A program made the position numbers and the translations under genes. From the NCBI RefSeq assembly GCF_013267195.1, contig NZ_CP053942.1, positions 183,618-247,617 on the forward strand: a DNA stretch of 64,000 bases, in the 5' to 3' direction. Origin of the DNA: Halorubrum salinarum. Its GTDB lineage: Archaea > Halobacteriota > Halobacteria > Halobacteriales > Haloferacaceae. Shown piece by piece: positions 19,617 through 27,829 of this stretch. Below the pieces are notes generated by a model. The model saw only the letters and a list, made by a program, of their open reading frames with translations. It had not been told where the DNA came from and ran no database searches. The stretch's first letter is position 1, and each line of letters opens with the position of its first letter.

Positions 19617-20621
19617 GGCACTCACCTCTGGTGGATCATACACCTCCTCACGCTCCAGCATGTGGAAGATTGACACGAGCAGTTTTCGCGCCGTTGCGAC
19701 GATCGCTATCTGATGATTCTTCCGCTGTTTCAATCGAGCGTAAAACCGTCCAAGATACGGATCGTTACACCGGTGAACCGCTGTTTGAACGCACTGAACG
19801 AGGATCCAGCGTAATTCTCCACTTCCGCGCTTCGAGATTGATCCTTCCGTCCGCGAGTCCCCTGACTCGTGGACGACCGGATCCAATCCCGCGTAACTCA
19901 CCACCTGCTTCGCCTCATCGAATCGGTCGATCTCACCGATCTCCGAGGTGATCAGCAGCGACGAGTAGAAACTCACGCCAGGAATTGTCATCAACAGCTG
20001 CGTCTCCTCAAGAGACGCAGCAGTTTCTTCGATCAACGATTCGGGTTCCTCGATTTGAGCGGTTAGCTCGTCGATGATCGAGAGGAACGACTCCATCAAC
20101 TGATCGCCGACAACACCGAGCGAGACATCCTCGCCAGCGAGGATGTCTCGCCCGCTCACACTGAATGGATCCCAGTCGTAGGTGATCCCGTGTTTGTCGA
20201 GGAGAGCGTGGACTTCGTTTTTGAAGTCCGTACGTTTCTCAACTAATCGCTTCCGGCCGCGCACGAGTGCGCGGCGCTGTCGGAGCTCTTCGGACGGGAC
20301 ATAACTCTCAGCGATCATGCCGGCTCGGCGAAGTTGCGCGAGCAACTTCGCGTCGAGCCGGTCGTTTTTCACCTCAGCATAGCCGATCGCCTTGGTTTGG
20401 CTCGGATCTGCGACAACCACGTCGAGGTGTTCGTCAAGGGCGTCGTAGACCGTATAGTAGTTGCTGGTTGCTTCGATCACCGCTTTGGCTCCGGCGTATT
20501 CTTCGGCAACTTCGTCGAGATTCGCGTTTGTGACGCGAATCTCTTCGACAACCTCGGCATCATCGTCCAAAACAGCGACGTGTGATTCGTCCTTGTGAAG
20601 GTCGATTCCGAGGTAGTACAT
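19614..20621 (-). CDS. IS110-family transposase (recombinase), copy A
   Basis: 335 residues from MYYLGIDLHKDESHVAVLDDD. RuvC-like DEDD domain: first Asp in GIDLHK, Glu in AVIEATSNYYTVYDAL, and KNDRLDAKLLAQL. The C-terminal Tnp domain has LLMTIPGVSFYSSLLITSEIG and GDSRTEGSISKRGSGELRW with the catalytic Ser (GSISKRG). A 40-codon upstream extension in the same frame is the structured non-coding region, so the internal Met at 20621 is used. It is intact. IS110 recombinases act with an RNA encoded by the element. Confidence 0.93.
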   Translation of the reverse strand: MYYLGIDLHKDESHVAVLDDDAEVVEEIRVTNANLDEVAEEYAGAKAVIEATSNYYTVYDALDEHLDVVVADPSQTKAIGYAEVKNDRLDAKLLAQLRRAGMIAESYVPSEELRQRRALVRGRKRLVEKRTDFKNEVHALLDKHGITYDWDPFSVSGRDILAGEDVSLGVVGDQLMESFLSIIDELTAQIEEPESLIEETAASLEETQLLMTIPGVSFYSSLLITSEIGEIDRFDEAKQVVSYAGLDPVVHESGDSRTEGSISKRGSGELRWILVQCVQTAVHRCNDPYLGRFYARLKQRKNHQIAIVATARKLLVSIFHMLEREEVYDPPEVSA

Positions 20622-20629
20622 GGTGACCT

Positions 20630-20805
20630 CTGGAGTGGGAGTGCATGGAGTAGAGACACACCTATTCGGGCTTGCCGTCCGTCTGTCCGACAGACAGACG
20701 GGCGGCGTCCCATGATGCGGCTTCCTTGGCACGTAGACCAATCAAGAGCACGCGTTCGAAGACGCCTGTGTAGCATCGGCCTTTACCACCCCATTCTTAC
20801 TCCAT
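20630..20805 (-). ncRNA. Candidate bridge RNA of IS110 copy A
   Basis: The segment just upstream of the transposase start. It aligns block by block with the segment upstream of copy B: GGGG-GGT-AAGGCCGA, TTGATTGGTC-ACGTGCCAA-GAGCCG, ATCATGGG, a stem-loop, AAGCCC-AATAGGTG. The stem-loop at 20674-20706 (GCCGTCCGTCTGTC pairing with GACAGACAGACGGGCGGC, allowing a bulge) has a different sequence from that of copy B but is still fully paired. On the minus strand GCTCTTGAT (20741-20749) equals the left flank at 20835-20843, and ATAGGTGTGT (20656-20665) equals the right flank at 19402-19411. RNA ends are approximate. Confidence 0.7.
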
Positions 20806-20971
20806 GCGCTGGGGACTTAGCAGGCTTTCATCCCATCAAGAGCGTATTATCGGTTGTCGATTTCACCAGAGTCCCGTCTAGGTCATAGTCGTTGCGATCA
20901 AAATCATTAGTTCGGACAGATCTAGTCTATATGTGTGGTCAATTATATATTCGGACCTATTAAACACGTAC

Positions 20972-21667
20972 ATGTACGAAGCAACCTTTCATATTCGTGG
21001 TGGGCTTCTATACGAGGAAGCCACCAGAAATCGCGATGTGAGCATCAAGTTGTGGTGTAACAACCACTGCGATTTGCTTCAAGTCCAGGGGGATGTCACC
21101 GACGAAATCCGCGACGAAATCGCAAAAACGGTCGGGATCAAACACTCCAGCCACGGGCAACCTGAAATCAAGGAGACAGTCGCCGGCAACGGCGAAGAGA
21201 TTATTATCACGTCCGAGTGTCTCCGCCCACACACCGAGAATAACATCGAGAGCTACCTCGCCAAACACGACTGTCTCTTACTCCCTCCGCTGCGGTACGA
21301 GCGAGGCGGTAAGGTCGTCCGGGTCGTCACGCTTGACCCAGAGAATATGACGCGGTTCTACCAAGATATTCAGGAGTCTTTTCGCGTCGAAGTCCAGTCC
21401 AAACGTAGAATCGACTCGATTTCACAGGACCAGCCGATACTTTCTGTCGGCTCGCTCGTCGCTGGCCTCTCCAAGCGACAGGAGGAGGCGATTCTGCTGG
21501 CGTGGGAAGCCGGCTACTACGAAATCCCCCGCGAGACGACGACTAAAGAACTTGCCGGCCGCATGGACATCGACCGCCGGACGTTTGAGGAACATCTCCG
21601 CCTCGCCGAACACAAATTCATCGGCACGCTCGTCGAACGCGTTCTTAATGGGCGAAAATATAGTTGA
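20972..21667 (+). CDS. HTH-10 (bacterio-opsin activator type) regulator
   Basis: About 231 residues from MYEATFHIRGGLLYEEATRNRD. The N-terminal 150 residues form a sensor-like domain with no clear ligand motif. The C-terminal 55 residues are an HTH-10 domain: LSKRQEEAILLAWEAGYYEIPRETTTKELAGRMDIDRRTFEEHLRLAEHKFIGTLVERVL. Haloarchaea have many of these as local activators. It lies upstream of an orphan urocanate hydratase, separated by a rhodanese pseudogene, and a decayed paralogue sits beyond the hut operon at 41.3-42.6 kb. Control of histidine use is a reasonable inference. Confidence 0.85.
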   Translation: MYEATFHIRGGLLYEEATRNRDVSIKLWCNNHCDLLQVQGDVTDEIRDEIAKTVGIKHSSHGQPEIKETVAGNGEEIIITSECLRPHTENNIESYLAKHDCLLLPPLRYERGGKVVRVVTLDPENMTRFYQDIQESFRVEVQSKRRIDSISQDQPILSVGSLVAGLSKRQEEAILLAWEAGYYEIPRETTTKELAGRMDIDRRTFEEHLRLAEHKFIGTLVERVLNGRKYS

Positions 21668-21689
21668 GCCCTCTGAGTACTATTACTTG

Positions 21690-22533
21690 GCGGTCTGTCG
21701 CCCACTCCGCCTTGCCCGTCCCTATCGGCGTGTACATTAGGTTCTCCCATTCGATCCACGGTCCGTGGTAATTCTGTACGGGCTCGAAATCCAGGATTTT
21801 GTGTAACAGAACCACTCGATCGACGACCGATCGCCGAGGCGACAGTAGGTCACCATCGACTCCTTGGTGTCGAGACCGGGCTCGGTATATAAATCTTGTA
21901 GTTCTGCCGGGATCTTACAGGTGCCATCCGCATTGTGTACTTTCGGCATCGGAACGTTCGTCGCCCGCGAGATGTGCCCGGCTCGCTGTGCCGTCGGTTC
22001 GACCCCCTCAGTGCGATTACGTCGCCTTCGAACTCCTGTGGCGTGCGGCCATCAAGTAACGCCGCGTCTGCGCCGGCTACGGCTTCGGCGTCGTTATTGT
22101 ACGCTCGAATCGACTCGTCAGGTTTGCCCGTGGTGTATTCCTAGACAGTGAACGATGAGACGTCGGTCGTCGTCGGGTAGTCGTTTTCGAGTACTGCTTG
22201 CCACCGTTGAGTACTCGCACGTCGTCATGCCCGTGGTAGCTACACCCAGCAGGCGAATATTCCGTACCAGTTGGGGACGCGACCGTTGCCACAGATAACA
22301 AGGATCGTTTCCTTGGTGATCCCCGCCTCGCCGTTGACCTTGGATAACCCTGATTTGTCGACGGTATTTCGGCGTGTTCCGTCGGTGACACCACTCGGGT
22401 CACAGTCCATCTGGCACGCAAGCGAGACGATTGCTCGCCCGCGTTCGGAGAGCACGGAGAGGTAGCCCATGCTGAGTGCGGTGATTGTCTCCGCTAGCGC
22501 GTCATCATACTGGACGTACCCGATACGAGGCAT
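21690..22533 (-). pseudogene. Thiosulfate sulfurtransferase (rhodanese), decayed
   Basis: Scattered over several frames of the minus strand: an N-terminal scrap from [89 protein letters not shown], then IPAELQDLYTEPGLDTKESMVTYCRLGDRSSIEWF with the active-site Cys of a CRxGxRSS loop, and NYHGPWIEWENLMYTPIG at the end. The order matches two-domain haloarchaeal sulfurtransferases. There are at least four frame changes, so the gene is dead. Confidence 0.75.
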
Positions 22534-22730
22534 TCGTCTCTATGATCACACGGCACGTAGTGACTGAGTGTCCCACGCATGGAGGTGGGATTTTACGCGT
22601 GTGTAGAAGCGTCGACAGCCTCGCTCACCGCCCGCCAACTCCTCGACTAGTTCGTGATACTGCCAAGTTAAAAAATCCCCCTCCATTCGGTGGCAATTCA
22701 TTATTTGGCTTGTGTGCGCAACAATTACAC

Positions 22731-24485
22731 ATGAGTCAGGAAGAACTCAAACCGGAACGTGACACACCGAGCGCAGAGTGGCGCTCGTACCAAGGTGCAC
22801 CGACCGGCACCGAAATTGAGTGCGAGGGCTGGCAACAGGAAGCCGCTCTGCGTATGCTCAACAACAACCTCGACCCCGAAGTCGCCGAAGACCCCGAAGA
22901 CCTCGTCGTCTACGGTGGGGCGGGACGCGCGGCCCGTTCTTGGGACGCCTATGATGCGATTCTCTCGGAACTGCGCGACCTCGGTGACGAGGAGACGCTG
23001 CTCATCCAATCCGGCAAACCCGTCGGGCGCTTCCCGACGCACGAGCGCGCTCCGCGGGTGCTCATTGCGAACTCGAACCTCGTCGGAAACTGGGACGACT
23101 GGGAACACTTCCACGAACTCGAAGCAGAGGGGAAAATTATGTACGGGCAGATGACCGCCGGTTCCTGGGCCTACATTGGTACCCAGGGTATTCTCCAAGG
23201 CACCTACGAAACCCTCGCCGAACTCGCCAGACAGGAGTACGACGGCAACCTCCGTGGCAACACCGTCGTCACCTCGGGGCTCGGCGGAATGAGCGGTGCG
23301 CAACCGCTTGCGGTCACGATGAACTACGGCGTGTGTATCGTCGCCGAGTTAGATGAAGAGCGTATCGACCGTCGCATCGAGACGGGTTACTGTATGGAGA
23401 AAGCGGAGACCCTAGACGAAGCACTAGGGCGAGCCGAAGAGGCGGCCGAGGCGGGCGAACCCTACAGCGTCGGCGTCCATATGAACGCGGCCGAGATGCT
23501 CGAAGGGATGCTCGAACGCAACTTTGTGCCTGATGTCGTCACCGACCAAACGAGCGCGCATGACGTGATAGAAGGCTACTATCCGTCCGGCTACACGACC
23601 GACGAGGCGGACGAATTCCGGGAAAAAGATCCTGAGGCCTACCGCGAGGAGAGTCTCGAGACGATGGAACGCCATCTCGATGCGATTCTGACAATGCAAG
23701 ACCGCGGTGCCGTTGCTTTCGAGTACGGCAACAACATTCGCGGCCAAGTACAGGAACAGTGTGGCCGGGACGACGCCTTCGACTTCCCGGGATTCGTCCC
23801 CGCCTATATCCGCCCGCAGTTCTGTCGAGGCAGAGGCCCGTTCCGCTGGGCGGCGCTTTCAGGCGACCCGGCAGATATCCATCGCACCGACGAGGCGATT
23901 CTCGAACTGTTTCCCGAGAAGGAGCGTCTCGAACGGTGGATCGAACTCGCCCAAGACCAGGTACAGTTCCAAGGGCTGCCGAGTCGCGTCTGCTGGCTCG
24001 GCTACAACACCGACAGCGAGGGCGACGACACTGACGAAGCCCTGACCGAACGCGCTCGGTTTGCGCTCCGTATCAACGAACTCGTCGCCGACGGCGAGAT
24101 CTCGGCACCCGTTGTCGTCACGCGCGACCACCTCGATGCGGGGAGCGTCGCTAGTCCCTTCCGGGAGACGGAGGATATGAAAGACGGGACGGGCGCGGTC
24201 GCCGACTGGCCGATTCTCAACGCCCTACTCAACTGTGCTGCCGGTGCAGATATTGTCAGTGTCCACGACGGCGGCGGCGTTGGTATCGGCAACTCGCTAC
24301 ACACGAACAACCACGTCGTCCTCGACGGGTCGGAGATGGCCGCAGAGAAGGCCAGTCGGGTCTTCACGACCGACCCGGGAATGGGTGTCATCCGACACGC
24401 GGATGCCGGGTACGAGGAGGCGCTCGCCGAGGCCGGCGAGTCTGACGTTCCCATTCCGATGCGAGACGCCACTGATAGTACATAA
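22731..24485 (+). CDS. hutU: Urocanate hydratase, first copy
   Basis: 584 residues from [34 protein letters not shown]. The NAD-binding and active-site regions are typical: [73 protein letters not shown] and [12 protein letters not shown]. The enzyme hydrates urocanate to imidazolonepropionate. It is closely similar along its whole length to the operon copy at 34.3 kb but lacks a short insert after the [10 protein letters not shown] motif. No other hut gene is adjacent. An AT-rich TTCATTATTT about 30 nt before the start may be the TATA element. Confidence 0.95.
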   Translation: MSQEELKPERDTPSAEWRSYQGAPTGTEIECEGWQQEAALRMLNNNLDPEVAEDPEDLVVYGGAGRAARSWDAYDAILSELRDLGDEETLLIQSGKPVGRFPTHERAPRVLIANSNLVGNWDDWEHFHELEAEGKIMYGQMTAGSWAYIGTQGILQGTYETLAELARQEYDGNLRGNTVVTSGLGGMSGAQPLAVTMNYGVCIVAELDEERIDRRIETGYCMEKAETLDEALGRAEEAAEAGEPYSVGVHMNAAEMLEGMLERNFVPDVVTDQTSAHDVIEGYYPSGYTTDEADEFREKDPEAYREESLETMERHLDAILTMQDRGAVAFEYGNNIRGQVQEQCGRDDAFDFPGFVPAYIRPQFCRGRGPFRWAALSGDPADIHRTDEAILELFPEKERLERWIELAQDQVQFQGLPSRVCWLGYNTDSEGDDTDEALTERARFALRINELVADGEISAPVVVTRDHLDAGSVASPFRETEDMKDGTGAVADWPILNALLNCAAGADIVSVHDGGGVGIGNSLHTNNHVVLDGSEMAAEKASRVFTTDPGMGVIRHADAGYEEALAEAGESDVPIPMRDATDST

Positions 24486-24923
24486 CTATTCAGGTTCGTG
24501 ATTTTGGTTTCTAAATTCTTCGACTGAATCATTAGCGGCTGGTTGTAAAAAAGTCACATTAACTCGTCCAACAGCATCAAAATCGCGCAATTTATAGACA
24601 AGAGTTCGAATCTGATCAGCAGGTCCTGAGCAAAAAATCGTTTCTAAACACCACTCACCATGATGCATGTGGTGGGTAGTTGCGATGACATCACTGTATT
24701 CGTGTTGTACTGTATGGAGCTCACCGATAACTAATGTATGCTCGTAATCAAACGAGATAGTGGCGATTACTTCACCTCCAATCTGCCTAAGCGAAGTATG
24801 TCTCTCGATATACTCTTGGATAGCTTCCCGTCCGGCCCGAGAACGTGACTCAAGACCCTGCTCCTGCCAGGTTTCGTCGAATGAGTCAACAATTTCTTCT
24901 GGGATATTAAGACTTGTTCGCAT
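24486..24923 (-). CDS. nikR: Nickel-responsive regulator NikR
   Basis: 145 residues. The ribbon-helix-helix N-terminus (MRTSLNIPEEIVDSFDETWQEQGLESRSRAGREAIQEYI) is followed by an ACT-like nickel domain with the ligand set of NikR: His in TVQHEY, the HHMHHGEWCLE block and its Cys. Ni(II) binding makes the protein repress nickel uptake genes. The nickel permease lies 295 nt upstream on the same strand, with an IS1595 end fragment between. It ends tail to tail with hutU. Confidence 0.93.
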   Translation of the reverse strand: MRTSLNIPEEIVDSFDETWQEQGLESRSRAGREAIQEYIERHTSLRQIGGEVIATISFDYEHTLVIGELHTVQHEYSDVIATTHHMHHGEWCLETIFCSGPADQIRTLVYKLRDFDAVGRVNVTFLQPAANDSVEEFRNQNHEPE

Positions 24924-25048
24924 GAATTGGTTATTATTTGCCGGGGGTCTTAATTGTAGAACATTCGAACTACTGACCGCCTCTCGGTTAACTTAACACC
25001 ACGTTTGATCCCTGCGATTCGGTTCTCAGTAATATTACTGTCGCTCTT

Positions 25049-25190
25049 ATGTAGCACATTGTTGATGGACTGCTGTCTTGCGATTTTGGTCAGTCCCAGA
25101 TAAACTCTATTTAGCTTAGAGAGACGTTCAGATCGGTGGTTGTGGTTACTCGTGAGGAATACACCGACCGTATCAACAATCTCCTACAGA
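25049..25190 (+). mobile_element. Left-end remnant of an IS1595 (ISH4-like) element
   Basis: Begins with the inverted repeat TGTAGCACATTGTTGAT and shares TTGATGGACTGC near the left end, and GTATCAACAATCTCCTACAG near the right end, with the element at 18.5-19.4 kb. The transposase is absent. It separates nikR from the nickel permease. Confidence 0.65.
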
Positions 25191-25217
25191 AGAGCGTATT
25201 ACTGTAAAACACGTGGT

Positions 25218-26114
25218 TCAGATGAGACCACCGATGAAGAGGAACCCCATGACGACCAGCACAAATGCGGTAATTACTGGCAGGTAGCTCCTATACTCTT
25301 TTACGGTGTCCTCGAAACGCTCGAACCCGGCAACGAGCAGCAAGGTCATCGATACGCACATGATCAGCACCGCCATCGCGTACACGAACATAAGTTCGAG
25401 GCAGTGAAGAGAACCCGTACAGATGGCGATCATCTCGATCTCCTCGTTGTGTGCGAACCCGAGAATGAACGCGAATGCAGTGATTCCCCAGAGACCCCGC
25501 TCGTCGGCTCTCTCTTCTAGCGATTGATCGTGTGCGTGTGTATCGTCACCGAGGAATGGGATGAACATCTTGACCTTGGAGAATAAGCCGTCGTTGTCCG
25601 ATTCGCCGTGACCGTCGTGGTCGTGTCCACCCTCGCCGTGGTCGTGTCCACCCTCGCCGTGGTCGTGTCCACCCTCGCCGTGGTCGTGTCCACCCTCGCC
25701 GTGGTCGTGTCCACCCTCGCCGTGGTCGTGTCCACCCTCGCCGTGGTCGTGCGAGTGCCCACCGCGCATGTACTCACGGATGCCTAGGATGACCAGAATG
25801 ACCCCGGCGACCTGCGACATGTAGGGAATTTGGGTCAGGTCGAAATAATTCAACGCCCAGAAGTATGCGACGACCACAAAGATACTACTGACGAGGTGAC
25901 CGAATCCAAGAATGAACCCAGAAATAAAACCGTGTAGGTAACTCCGCTCTTGATTGAGCGAGTACATCGCCGCAACTGGCCACCCGTGATCAGGGAGGAT
26001 ACCGTGGACGGTGCCAAGTACGATAGCCCCGACAAACAACCAGATCAAGCCACCCCCCGTGAATTGCTCCATCCCGAACCCTAACGCTGCTATTTGTACC
26101 GATTCTGGCATCAT
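25218..26114 (-). CDS. Nickel/cobalt permease (NicO/HoxN-like) with His-rich loop
   Basis: 298 residues, about six membrane segments (LIWLFVGAIVLGTVHGILPDHGWPVAAMY; FISGFILGFGHLVSSIFVVVAYFWAL; VAGVILVILGIREYM; GITAFAFILGFAHNEEIEMIAICTG; LELMFVYAMAVLIMCVSMTLLL; SYLPVITAFVLVVMGFLFI). The cytoplasmic loop has six tandem HDHGEGG units plus a degenerate HDHDGHG. His/Asp residues in the first and fourth helices (HGILPDH, GFAHNEE) are the usual metal selectors. NikR next door supports nickel as substrate. Two Met codons in a row make the start 26114 or 26111. Confidence 0.88.
   Translation of the reverse strand: MMPESVQIAALGFGMEQFTGGGLIWLFVGAIVLGTVHGILPDHGWPVAAMYSLNQERSYLHGFISGFILGFGHLVSSIFVVVAYFWALNYFDLTQIPYMSQVAGVILVILGIREYMRGGHSHDHGEGGHDHGEGGHDHGEGGHDHGEGGHDHGEGGHDHGEGGHDHDGHGESDNDGLFSKVKMFIPFLGDDTHAHDQSLEERADERGLWGITAFAFILGFAHNEEIEMIAICTGSLHCLELMFVYAMAVLIMCVSMTLLLVAGFERFEDTVKEYRSYLPVITAFVLVVMGFLFIGGLI
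25616..25755 (-). repeat. 21-bp tandem repeat coding HDHGEGG
   Basis: Six near-perfect copies of a 21-bp unit (plus strand GTGGTCGTGTCCACCCTCGCC) inside the permease gene, each adding a seven-residue metal-binding unit. Copy number is likely to vary between strains by slippage. Confidence 0.95.
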
Positions 26115-26156
26115 ACAAATCCTGCTTATGTTACTGCTTGTAAAATAGTTGTTATG
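26112..26156. promoter_or_regulatory. Possible NikR operator at nickel permease start
   Basis: CATACAA (26112-26118) faces TTGTTATG (26149-26156) and TACAA faces TTGTA (26138-26142), an imperfect dyad over the permease start. It recalls the ATGA/TCAT dyads of bacterial NikR sites but is not identical. A separate 12-bp palindrome, CTACACGTGTAG, is at 26237-26248. Confidence 0.3.
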
Positions 26157-26384
26157 ATAGTTATCCAGCTACCGTAATAATACATGGAGCAGCCTGTACA
26201 AGGGCATTCAACAGAAGTCCCCCTAGTCGAATATTGCTACACGTGTAGAAAACTAGTTTCTTTCCGGCTTCCGATAGTATCGTCCGTCCCTCTTGAGTTC
26301 AAACTGATACGTGCTTAGATCCCAATCAATGTGCTGTGTTGACTCGATGGAAACGCTGCTACCCTATAGGAGAGCGTGAAACAA

Positions 26385-26560
26385 GACATGGGGCGCAAGA
26401 GGCCGACCGCTATTCCGTGCCTCAGAGCACGTCATGTTGACTGGTCCGCGTGCGAAAGGAGCCGAGTCATGGGCGCTACAGCCCGGATGCCGCGCCCCGC
26501 GGCATCCGGGAAAGCCCAATAGGTGAATCTCTGCTTCACGCACTGGCGTCCCGGGTGAAC
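26385..26560 (+). ncRNA. Candidate bridge RNA of IS110 copy B
   Basis: Structured segment between the left end and the transposase. The stem-loop CCCGGATGCCGCG / CGCGGCATCCGGG (26482-26510, 13 perfect pairs) replaces the unrelated but equally paired stem of copy A. TGTTGACT (26435-26442) equals the left flank at 26337-26344, and ATAGGTGAAT (26519-26528) equals the right flank at 27758-27767. Both lie in the same alignment columns as the corresponding copy A stretches. RNA ends are approximate. Confidence 0.7.
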
Positions 26561-26565
26561 AAGCT

Positions 26566-27564
26566 ATGTACCTCGGAATCGACGTCCACAAACGGTACGC
26601 ACAGGTGGCAGTGATGGATGAGGCTGGGAGGATCGTCGAAGAGGTTCGCGTCGAAAACGCGAACCTCGACGAGCTCGCCCAGCGGTACGCCGGCGCACAA
26701 GCCGTGCTTGAGGCAACCTCCAACTACTACCACATCCACGATATGCTGTCGGAACACTTGGATGTGACCGTTGCTCATCCCAAAAAGATCAACCAGATCG
26801 CAGACACCGACAAGAAAACCGACCGCGTTGACGCGAAAGAACTCGCGCGGATGCTCCGGTTAAATTCGGTGCCTGAGAGCTACGTTCCGACCGAGGAGGT
26901 CAGGGAAGCCCGCGCACTCGTGCGCGGGCGACAGACCTTGGTCGAAAACCGAACCAAGTACGCCAACAAGGTCCATGGACTCCTCTCCGATCACGGCATC
27001 ACCGAGGACGTGAAACCGCTAACCGTGGAGGGACGAGAGTCCCTGCGGGGACTCTCGATCCCGACGCCATTCGACACGTTGCTTGAGTCATACCTCGACC
27101 TGATCGAGTCGCTCACCGAGGAGATTCAGAAGCTTGATAAGACGATTGAAGAATGCGCTGGGTCTCTGAAGGAGACCCAGCTGCTGATGACGATCCCTGG
27201 GGTGAGCTACTACACGGCGCTGACGATCTGCGCGGAATTAGGTGGGATCGACCGATTTGACGGTGACAAGGAGGTCGTCAGTTACGTCGGACTGAACCCG
27301 GTGATCCGCGAGTCAGGCGACTCGCGGATCGAAGGGAGCATCTCGAAACGTGGATCAGGGCGTGTACGATGGCTGCTCGTCCAAGCAGCAAACACTGCAG
27401 TTCATACGAGTAACGACGAGTATCTGAGCCGGTTTTACGACCGGTTAGCAAGCCGGAAGAACTCACAGAAAGCGATCGTGGCGGCAGCTCGGAAGATGTT
27501 GGTGTCGATCTACCACATGCTTGATCGGGGAGAAGCGTACGATCCACCCGGTGTGACCGTATAG
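26566..27564 (+). CDS. IS110-family transposase (recombinase), copy B
   Basis: 332 residues, intact: MYLGIDVHKRYAQVAVMDE (first Asp), AVLEATSNYYHIHDML, KKTDRVDAKELARML, then LLMTIPGVSYYTALTICAELG and GDSRIEGSISKRGSGRVRW with the catalytic Ser. It resembles copy A throughout but differs at many positions, so the copies did not arise from a recent duplication. It ends in TAG, 10 nt before the conserved hairpin. Confidence 0.94.
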   Translation: MYLGIDVHKRYAQVAVMDEAGRIVEEVRVENANLDELAQRYAGAQAVLEATSNYYHIHDMLSEHLDVTVAHPKKINQIADTDKKTDRVDAKELARMLRLNSVPESYVPTEEVREARALVRGRQTLVENRTKYANKVHGLLSDHGITEDVKPLTVEGRESLRGLSIPTPFDTLLESYLDLIESLTEEIQKLDKTIEECAGSLKETQLLMTIPGVSYYTALTICAELGGIDRFDGDKEVVSYVGLNPVIRESGDSRIEGSISKRGSGRVRWLLVQAANTAVHTSNDEYLSRFYDRLASRKNSQKAIVAAARKMLVSIYHMLDRGEAYDPPGVTV

Positions 27565-27574
27565 ACGAAAGACC

Positions 27575-27601
27575 TGAGGGCCGCCGGTCCGGCGGCCCTC
27601 A
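27575..27601 (+). terminator. Conserved 3' hairpin of IS110 copy B
   Basis: TGAGGGCCGCCGG, one unpaired T, then its complement; it differs from the copy A hairpin only at the centre base. Confidence 0.6.
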
Positions 27602-27829
27602 GTGGCAGCCGAGGCTCTCCGTGAGCGTCAGGTATCGCCAGACAGCGACCGTATCGCAGACACGTTCCGACCGCCTGTCGGTTGTGAGAACAGCAGATCC
27701 CCAGACGGCGTAATCATTTTATCGCTAGACGTGGTTTGATCGGCTAGCAGCGTTTCCATAGGTGAATAGCGATCTAATCGACTAGTATCACGGGGTAGAA
27801 GGACGAAGCCGAGGAAATCGATTCTGTCC

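Larger units (their letters stand above)
19410..20831 (-). mobile_element. IS110-family element, copy A
   Basis: Ends carry a perfect 14-bp inverted pair, ATGAAAGCCTGCTA at 19410 and its complement ending at 20831. Reading AT as a core dinucleotide at both ends (19410-19411 and 20830-20831), the left flank (minus strand) is GCTCTTGATGGG and the right flank AGGTGTGTAG. The joined RE-AT-LE junction would be a perfect palindrome. The right flank runs straight into the inverted repeat of the IS1595 element. Boundaries are inferred by comparison with copy B. Confidence 0.8.
26347..27759 (+). mobile_element. IS110-family element, copy B
   Basis: Ends carry the perfect 15-bp inverted pair ATGGAAACGCTGCTA (26347) and its complement (27745-27759). 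With AT as the core, the left flank is TGTTGACTCG and the right flank AGGTGAATAG. The repeat sequence differs from copy A (GGAAACGCTGCTA against GAAAGCCTGCTA), so the two are distinct elements of one group. It sits in the left end of the IS5-family element. Confidence 0.8.

Noticed and set aside
25616..25755. Regular 21-bp repeats resembling a small CRISPR array
   Set aside because: The repeats are contiguous without spacers and lie in frame inside the nickel permease, coding HDHGEGG units.
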